Below are positions 57,604-64,000 of a stretch of DNA of 64,000 bases, piece by piece. The notes beneath the pieces are model-generated. The model did not search any database, had not been told where the DNA came from, and saw only the letters and a list, made by a program, of their open reading frames with translations. Within the stretch, counting starts at the first letter, position 1. Each line of letters starts with the position of its first letter. The DNA is from Janibacter sp. HTCC2649 (GTDB lineage: Bacteria; Actinomycetota; Actinomycetes; Actinomycetales; Dermatophilaceae), in NCBI RefSeq assembly GCF_000152705.1, contig NZ_CH672413.1, positions 3,503,046-3,567,045 of the forward strand, read 5' to 3'. The position numbers and the translations under genes were made by a program.

Positions 57604-58437
57604 TCAGGTGGCAGTGGTGCTCTTGGCACTTTTCCACACGTAGGGCGTCGTCGTCGACACTTTGACGAGGCCCGATCGCTCGAGGATGGGTCGGGAGAAC
57701 TCGGTGGAGTCGCTGTTGATCCACCGCTTGTCCTGGGCGATGGCCGACCGCGCTCGAGCTGCAGTCAGTGCCCGGTAGATCCCGCGGCCACGGTGCTCCG
57801 GCCGGGTGGCCCCACCCCAGATCCCGGCGAAGTCGGTGCCCTCGACGGGTTCGAGCCGGCCAGCGCTCACCATCTCGCCGGCCTCCTCGGCGACCCACAT
57901 CTCCATGTCGTCGGCCGTGCGGAGTCGATGGATGATCTCCTCGTACATCGCGTCCGTCTCGGCCTCGTCATCGCCGAAGACCTCGCCCTGCATGAGCACC
58001 ATGGCTCGCACATCGGCCTCGTCGTGGACCTGGCGAATCGTGACGCCCTCGGGCACCTCGAGCTCGAGGGCGAGCAACGCAGCGTCGCCGATCATCACCG
58101 ACTCGCTCTCCTGCGCCTCGAAGCCGGCGGCCAGCAGCGCCTCGTGCAGGCCCGGGGCGTGGTCGTGGCCGCGCGTCTTCCACTCGACCTTGAGGATCTC
58201 GGGCATCGCTCCGTAGTGCTCCACCGCCGCCGCCACGAGCCCACGCACCGACTCCTCCGTGGCCGGCCCGCTCGCGCTGGAGAGGTCGCGATAGGTGATG
58301 AAGCCCCTTCCGCCCAGGTAGGTCGCGAGCAGCAGTGGCCCCAGTGCCGTGGTGCTCAGCGCGGAGGGGACTTCCGCGTCACGGCGGAGCTGGCTGTCGT
58401 AGGCCTCGAGCAGGATGGCGGGATCAGGTTCGGTCAT
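57604..58437 (-). CDS. GNAT family N-acetyltransferase
   Basis: 277 aa. C-terminal GNAT domain, residues 130-270: VTIRQVHDEADVRAMVLMQG, GIWGGATRPEHRGRGIYRALTAA (acetyl-CoA loop) and SRPILERSGLVKV. The first 130 residues are a degenerate second module. ATG at 58437 with AAGGG upstream. Substrate unknown; divergent from groES. Confidence 0.82.
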   Translation of the reverse strand: MTEPDPAILLEAYDSQLRRDAEVPSALSTTALGPLLLATYLGGRGFITYRDLSSASGPATEESVRGLVAAAVEHYGAMPEILKVEWKTRGHDHAPGLHEALLAAGFEAQESESVMIGDAALLALELEVPEGVTIRQVHDEADVRAMVLMQGEVFGDDEAETDAMYEEIIHRLRTADDMEMWVAEEAGEMVSAGRLEPVEGTDFAGIWGGATRPEHRGRGIYRALTAARARSAIAQDKRWINSDSTEFSRPILERSGLVKVSTTTPYVWKSAKSTTAT

Positions 58438-58516
58438 GCCCCGACCCTTGCGCTCGCAGACGGTCACCGCAATCCCTTTACGCACGCTCTGCCGACAGCG
58501 AACACCGTGAGAACTT

Positions 58517-58543
58517 TTGGCACTCGAGTTGACCGAGTGCTAA
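58517..58543 (+). promoter_or_regulatory. CIRCE operator 1 (HrcA site)
   Basis: TTGGCACTC-N9-GAGTGCTAA, one mismatch from the HrcA consensus. The -35 TTGACC (58529-58534) lies inside it. Confidence 0.92.
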
Positions 58544-58557
58544 CGGCGACCTAGATT
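58529..58557 (+). promoter_or_regulatory. groES promoter
   Basis: TTGACC (58529-58534), 17-base spacer, TAGATT (58552-58557). Transcription would start near 58564, at the edge of CIRCE 2. Confidence 0.85.
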
Positions 58558-58564
58558 TGGACCA

Positions 58565-58591
58565 TTGGCACTCGCCCTGTGTGAGTGCCAG
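58565..58591 (+). promoter_or_regulatory. CIRCE operator 2 (HrcA site)
   Basis: TTGGCACTC-N9-GAGTGCCAG, 48 bases from the first. The two HrcA sites flank the promoter, so repression should be tight and relieved by heat. Confidence 0.88.
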
Positions 58592-58701
58592 CGCAGGCGG
58601 ACCGACTCGACCCCCGCGACGGCGTGTTGGTTCCACAGTTCGGCGCACATTTTGCAGCTCAATTGTCCACCTTCGACTCATCCCAAAGGGGAGGTCACAC
58701 A

Positions 58702-58995
58702 GTGTCGGTTTCCATCAAGCCGCTCGAGGACCGCATCGTCATCAAGTCGCTCGAGGCAGAGCAGACGACGGCGTCCGGTCTTGTCATCCCGGACACCGCG
58801 AAGGAGAAGCCCCAGGAGGGCGAGGTCCTCGCGGTTGGCCCCGGTCGCATCGACGACAACGGCAACCGTGTCCCGCTCGACGTCAACGTCGGCGACAAGG
58901 TCATCTACAGCAAGTACGGCGGCACCGAGGTCAAGCACGGCGGCGAGGAGTTCCTGATCCTTTCCGCTCGCGACGTCCTCGCGATCGTTTCTTGA
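58702..58995 (+). CDS. groES: Co-chaperonin GroES
   Basis: 97 aa, standard length. [20 protein letters not shown], mobile loop [41 protein letters not shown] at 58702 with AAAGGGGAGG before it. Under two CIRCE sites. The leader is about 137 bases. Confidence 0.97.
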   Translation: MSVSIKPLEDRIVIKSLEAEQTTASGLVIPDTAKEKPQEGEVLAVGPGRIDDNGNRVPLDVNVGDKVIYSKYGGTEVKHGGEEFLILSARDVLAIVS

Positions 58996-59032
58996 TCACA
59001 GCCTGAGCGAGCGTTGCTTTTCTGAACCACCA

Positions 59033-59076
59033 CGTATGCCGTGGGCTCACCTCCCATGGTGCGCTCACGGCATACG
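59033..59076 (+). terminator. Hairpin, family A (octamer pair), between groES and groEL
   Basis: CGTATGCCGTG (59033-59043) pairs with CACGGCATACG (59066-59076). It could stop part of the groES transcript. Confidence 0.65.
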
Positions 59077-59093
59077 CGCATCACCACCACTGC

Positions 59094-59141
59094 TTGCGTC
59101 TGCGTCGATGGCTGCTAGAGCCACCACGGGCGCAGACGCAA
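59094..59141 (+). terminator. Hairpin, family B, between groES and groEL
   Basis: TTGCGTCTGCG (59094-59104) pairs with CGCAGACGCAA (59131-59141); inner TGGCT/AGCCA pairs again. Ends 19 bases before the groEL start. Confidence 0.65.
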
Positions 59142-59148
59142 CGATTAG

Positions 59149-60786
<1,638 letters not shown>

Positions 60787-60820
60787 GCTGAACCCGTGAA
60801 GCCCCAGCGCTTCTGATCAC

Positions 60821-60873
60821 AAACGCGTATGCCGCGTGCTCCCGTACAGGGGGAGCACGCGGCATACGCGTTT
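60821..60873 (+). terminator. 23-base perfect hairpin behind groEL (twin copy 1)
   Basis: Arms 60821-60843 and 60851-60873, loop GTACAGG, octamers at 60827 and 60860. The inner 49 bases recur exactly at 62670-62718. Base pairs outside the shared core are A-T here, and end in TTT. Confidence 0.85.
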
Positions 60874-60911
60874 CTCGGGTGGTGCCGCGTTGCGACGACG
60901 CCGCCGTCGTG

Positions 60912-61790
60912 TCACCAGGTCCAGCGGAGTCCGAAGAGGCCGGGGCCGAAGTCCTGGACCGTGCGGTGGACAGAACTCCCCATGGGTGAGATGACGGAGG
61001 TGGACAAGCCGGTGTCGTCCTCCTCGATCCGTTCGTTCCACCGTGGGGGGTCGCCGTCGAAGCGCACCCACAGCCCCGCATGAGCCAACCGCCTCTCGGC
61101 TGAGCACGCGAAGTGGGTGACGTCCTCGGTGTCCACGATGTCGGTGCACGAGTACTCGACGACGGCGGTCTCTCCGATCGCGAGACCGCGCGGCAGCAAC
61201 AGCTCCCAGACCGCCCAGCCCGTCGCGGAGTCGTAGGCCCAACGCCCCTCTTCGGCACCCCTCACCGAGATGGTCGGTCGGCTCTCGGTCGGGCTGTCGA
61301 TCGACAAGGGGACCATGAGGCGGCGGCCGCCCTCGACACGAGATCGCCAGAGGCTCCGGTTGGAGGCGGACCGGATGCGCCGATCAGCCCCGATCTCGAT
61401 GACGACACTGTCGCTCAGCCGCTCCAGCTCGGCGAGGTCCACGCAGCCAATCGTCTCCAGGAGTGGCTGCAGGACGCCGGGTGTGCCCGCGATGCTGTCG
61501 GTGGCATCAGCGCGGCTTCGGCGCAGTCGACGCGAGGGTCCGAGGCGAGCGGTCAGGTCACCCCTGCCCAGTCCAAGGATGTCCTCCAGATTGTCGAGCA
61601 CGTCGAGCGAGTGCCGGTGCTCGGGGCGTCGTGCTCCCGTGCGCCAGAACCTCAGAGCGCTCTCGCTGATGGGGGTTCCCAGGTGCTCCAGGCGTCGCCG
61701 CAGCTCGGCGAGAGTGAGGCCGCGCTCCCGGATGGCTGCATCGAGGGTCGAAGCGAAGTCGCTGGTGCGCGTCGACGGTCTGCGGTCCAT
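60912..61790 (-). CDS. XRE-like DNA-binding regulator
   Basis: 292 aa. N-terminal helix-turn-helix, residues 8-75: STLDAAIRERGLTLAELRRR, ISESALRFWRTGARRPEHR, LDNLEDILGLGRGDL. Then a long domain of unknown fold with EYSCTDIVDTEDVTHFACSA and two or three Cys. TATTTT seven bases before the ATG (minus strand) and no ribosome site: leaderless. Divergent from the response regulator, with a 12-base palindrome between them. Confidence 0.75.
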   Translation of the reverse strand: MDRRPSTRTSDFASTLDAAIRERGLTLAELRRRLEHLGTPISESALRFWRTGARRPEHRHSLDVLDNLEDILGLGRGDLTARLGPSRRLRRSRADATDSIAGTPGVLQPLLETIGCVDLAELERLSDSVVIEIGADRRIRSASNRSLWRSRVEGGRRLMVPLSIDSPTESRPTISVRGAEEGRWAYDSATGWAVWELLLPRGLAIGETAVVEYSCTDIVDTEDVTHFACSAERRLAHAGLWVRFDGDPPRWNERIEEDDTGLSTSVISPMGSSVHRTVQDFGPGLFGLRWTW

Positions 61791-61836
61791 GCGCGTCAAA
61801 ATAGCCGCTGGTCGTGCCTCATCCCGGCGTTTGACT

Positions 61837-61865
61837 CCACACACACGGACCTCCCGTGTGTGTGG
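61837..61865 (+). promoter_or_regulatory. 12-base palindrome between regulator genes
   Basis: CCACACACACGG (61837-61848) and CCGTGTGTGTGG (61854-61865), perfect, five-base loop. Lies upstream of the -10 boxes of both genes (minus TATTTT at 61798-61803; plus TAGCGT at 61876-61881), so an operator for one of them. Confidence 0.55.
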
Positions 61866-61951
61866 CGCCCTCACGTAGCGTCCAAAATCCACGACGTGGC
61901 TACTCGGAGTTGGCCGCACACAGTGAGATGTCAGGGGAGAGGGCGAAACGA

Positions 61952-62608
61952 ATGCGGATCGTCATTGCGGATGACCACGAGCTCTACCGAAGCGGAATGC
62001 TGACCGTGTTGGGTGACGAGCCGGACATCGACATCGTGGCCGAGGTCGGGTCCCTTCCCGCGGCCGTCGCGAAGTGTGTGGACCTCGACCCTAACGTGGT
62101 CATCCTCGGCCATCGACCACCTCGCCACAGCGGGATCGAAGCGTGCCGGGCCATCAGTGACAGGGCCCCGCGGACGAAGAGCCTCATCCTCACGGGCTCC
62201 GGGGACGAAGGGGACCTGGTCGAGGCGATGGCGGCCGGCGCGAGTGGCTACCTCCTCAAGGATTTCCCTGCACAGCAGATCATCGAGTCGCTGCGCCTGG
62301 CCCACCGGGGTCAGGCCCTGATCCCTCTGGGGATGAGCAGTCAGTTGATCCGCGAGCTGTCGCAGCCCCGGCAGACGCCAGGGGAGTCGACGACCCCTCG
62401 GCTCAGCGATCGCGAGCTCGGGGTCCTGCAGCTGGTGGGGCAGGGCAAGGGCAACAAGGAGATCGCCGCGCAGCTGTTCATCAGCCAGAACACCGTCAAG
62501 AACCACATCCAGAACATCCGCAACAAGCTCAACGTGGGATCGCGGATCGAGCTGGCGATGCATGGTGCGGAGCAGGAGATGGGCGATCGGACGGGTCCGC
62601 CTCGATGA
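61952..62608 (+). CDS. LuxR-type response regulator lacking the phospho-acceptor Asp
   Basis: 218 aa. Receiver: IVIADDHELYRSGMLTVLGD (acidic pair D8 D9), switch Thr in LILTGSGDE, Lys103 in GYLLKDFPAQQ. The site normally Asp (L-L-D-x-x-M-P) reads VILGHRPPRHSG: Gly53 replaces Asp. DNA-binding domain: LSDRELGVLQLVGQGKGNKE, AAQLFISQNTVKNHIQNIRN. So it is a NarL-type regulator with a pseudo-receiver. No kinase gene nearby. ATG at 61952; Met at 61928 is possible. Confidence 0.85.
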   Translation: MRIVIADDHELYRSGMLTVLGDEPDIDIVAEVGSLPAAVAKCVDLDPNVVILGHRPPRHSGIEACRAISDRAPRTKSLILTGSGDEGDLVEAMAAGASGYLLKDFPAQQIIESLRLAHRGQALIPLGMSSQLIRELSQPRQTPGESTTPRLSDRELGVLQLVGQGKGNKEIAAQLFISQNTVKNHIQNIRNKLNVGSRIELAMHGAEQEMGDRTGPPR

Positions 62609-62666
62609 CGAAGGGCATGGTCCGCCGACCGCCGTGGTGGTGACGCGCGCGTCGGTCGTGCACGCC

Positions 62667-62721
62667 GAGACGCGTATGCCGCGTGCTCCCGTACAGGGGG
62701 AGCACGCGGCATACGCGTCTC
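62667..62721 (+). terminator. 24-base perfect hairpin (twin copy 2)
   Basis: Arms 62667-62690 and 62698-62721, loop GTACAGG. Core identical to copy 1 at 60821; outermost pairs are G-C/A-T changed together on both sides (GAG/CTC instead of AA/TT). Lies between the response regulator and the convergent secreted-protein gene. Confidence 0.85.
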
Positions 62722-62740
62722 TCAGGGCGTGCCCGTGGGC

Positions 62741-64000
62741 TCAGGTGACGTTGACCGTCACCGTCGCCACCGTGTCGTTGCGACTGTCGCCCACGAGGAC
62801 ACGCACCGTGTGGGCCCCGGCTGTCGCCCAGGTGTGCGAACCCTTGAGCGTGGCGGTGCCGTCGGAGGCCACCGTGATGGTCGCGTCCGTCGTCGGGCTG
62901 CCGTCGCCCCAGGCGACGCGAGCGGTGTAGCCGCCCTCGGCGGGGACCCCACCGTTGGCGGTCCCGAGCGTCACGGTGGAGGCGACGCCGGCCTTGGCGG
63001 TCGCGCCCGATGCCGGCGTCACCGTCAGGGGAGTCCCGTTGTCGGCCACCGAGAAGATGTGGATCCGACCGTTGGCATGCGGGTCTCCGGTCTGCGTCGG
63101 CAGGGTCACCGAGGCCACCGTCTTGCCAGCGGGGATGGTGAGCGGTGCGGTCGCGAACAGCTTGAGGTGGCAGCCGTCCGTGCCCGTGCCGTTGAGGCGT
63201 GAGGTCATCTCCACCGCGAGGATGTTGGTGAACTTCACGTCGCCGCACCAGTCGCCGTACTGGATCTTGTATGCCGTGCTCGTCCCGTCCGTGTAGGTCA
63301 CCGTGCCAGTGGTGTCCTGGTCCTTCTGGGTCGCCGTGCCGATGAGGCTCAGCTTCGTGGCGCCCGGCGCGAGGGTGACGGGCAGGGTCTGCCCAGCGCC
63401 GGTGGCGTTGTCGTTCTCACCGGCCGGGATCGCCGGCATGGCGAACTTCAGGTCCGTCCCGGGGACGGTGATCAGCTTGCCGGGGGAGGCGCCGGCTTCG
63501 GCCAGCGCCGGGCGTGAGACGCCGGCCTGGTCACCGTCGCAGACGCTCTGCTCTCCGGGGTCGCCGATGCAGACGAGGTCGAACCCGGAGGCGTACGACG
63601 GTACGACGGCCTGGTGCACCGTCACGGAGCCGACGGCGCTCGCCTCACCCTTGGGGTCCTTGACGGTGAGCACCGTCTCGTAGACGCCGGGGTCGGCCCA
63701 CGTGTGGCTGCCCTTGACGCTGTAGGACCCGAGGTCGCCCGCGGTGATCGTGCCGGCCGACGACGTGCCGTCGCCCCACGCGATGGTGGCGGTGTAGTCG
63801 CCCACGGCCGAACCCTTGCCGCCCGAGAAGGTGCCGATGGCCCCGCTGATGGAGGTGCCTTCGATGCCCTCGAGGGTGCTGGACGCGCTCACCTTGAGCC
63901 CGGTGTTCTGGGCGTGTGAACCGTCCGTGAGGAACTCGATCTCGGACAGGGTCGGCGTCCCGGTGCTCGCCGTGACGACGAGCCGGTAGGCCGTGTACGT
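62741..64000 (-). CDS. Secreted multidomain protein, C-terminal part (start outside window)
   Basis: At least 419 codons; open to the window edge (RLVVTASTGTPTLSEIEF near 63960). Two PKD-like modules: YTATIAWGDGTSSAGTI with GSHTWADPGVYETVLTV, and YTARVAWGDGSPTTDATI with GSHTWATAGAHTVRVLV. Between them a carbohydrate-binding-like region (LSLIGTATQKDQDTTGTVTY, YGDWCGDVKFTNIL, PLTIPAGKTVASVTLP) as seen at the C-termini of GH92 and other actinobacterial glycosidases. A secreted glycoside hydrolase is likely; the catalytic part is not in the window. Confidence 0.7.
   Translation of the reverse strand, partial: TYTAYRLVVTASTGTPTLSEIEFLTDGSHAQNTGLKVSASSTLEGIEGTSISGAIGTFSGGKGSAVGDYTATIAWGDGTSSAGTITAGDLGSYSVKGSHTWADPGVYETVLTVKDPKGEASAVGSVTVHQAVVPSYASGFDLVCIGDPGEQSVCDGDQAGVSRPALAEAGASPGKLITVPGTDLKFAMPAIPAGENDNATGAGQTLPVTLAPGATKLSLIGTATQKDQDTTGTVTYTDGTSTAYKIQYGDWCGDVKFTNILAVEMTSRLNGTGTDGCHLKLFATAPLTIPAGKTVASVTLPTQTGDPHANGRIHIFSVADNGTPLTVTPASGATAKAGVASTVTLGTANGGVPAEGGYTARVAWGDGSPTTDATITVASDGTATLKGSHTWATAGAHTVRVLVGDSRNDTVATVTVNVT

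Overview
The window is high-GC DNA (by eye about 70% G+C) from an actinobacterium. Evidence: a mycothiol conjugate amidase gene (mca), a PIN-PhoH fusion, a PadR/HAAS pair, CIRCE-controlled groES-groEL with a His-rich GroEL tail, many GTG starts and 4-base ATGA/GTGA overlaps. Gene order follows the core order known from mycobacteria and relatives (mazG-eno-ftsB-like-DUF501-ppx; SGNH-cbs; metB; greA-DUF4307-mca-small protein-hemolysin III-uppS; phoH2; coaA; glmS-acpS-nnr-alr-tsaE-tsaB-rimI-tsaD; groES-groEL). A member of Micrococcales, possibly Intrasporangiaceae-like, is my best guess; sequence alone does not fix the genus.

Layout. 0-9 kb: end of mazG, a DUF4333-like protein, pseudouridine salvage (psuK-psuG), enolase, divisome protein, DUF501, exopolyphosphatase, TetR, PadR-HAAS pair and a tRNA-Leu(UAA). 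9-24 kb: VanZ-like and Bax-inhibitor proteins, SGNH hydrolase, cystathionine beta-synthase, an alkane block (AlkB-rubredoxin fusion, TetR, FadH), small membrane protein, GNAT, an unknown gene coupled to msrA, an ECF sigma factor with its membrane partner, methyltransferase, tandem-GNAT protein. 24-32 kb: metB, an orphan MutL-type ATPase, a frameshifted IS110 element, a VOC protein plus DrrAB-type ABC exporter, ilvA. 32-42 kb: greA to uppS block, phoH2, secreted lytic transglycosylase, acyltransferase, membrane protein, coaA. 42-52 kb: a cell-envelope and tRNA-modification run (glmS, acpS, NAD(P)HX repair, alr, alpha/beta hydrolase, tsaE, tsaB, rimI, tsaD) and a GH3 lipoprotein. 52-64 kb: nucleoside hydrolase-ribokinase, THUMP-like methyltransferase, SpoIID/FG-GAP secreted protein, GNAT, groES-groEL, an XRE-like regulator divergent from a response regulator lacking its phospho-acceptor Asp, and the C-terminal part of a secreted carbohydrate-binding or hydrolytic protein.

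Functional links: CBS and MetB form a transsulfuration route; psuK-psuG and nucleoside hydrolase-ribokinase are two ribose-releasing salvage routes; TsaE, TsaB and TsaD make the t6A modification complex; the alkane hydroxylase is probably repressed by the TetR protein encoded in its own operon.

Most unusual signals: (1) the octamer GTATGCCG/CGGCATAC occurs 52 times by hand count, both inside genes and as inverted pairs forming hairpins behind genes, resembling the layout of DNA-uptake sequences of other bacteria; (2) a second hairpin family built on TTGCGTCYGCG; (3) two identical 49-base hairpins 1.8 kb apart with compensatory flanks; (4) about a dozen apparently leaderless genes with a -10 box five to seven bases before the start codon, including a head-to-head pair in 38 bp; (5) a UAA-anticodon tRNA with a short variable arm while only three genes use TTA codons; (6) a non-coding IS110 end that may encode a bridge RNA.
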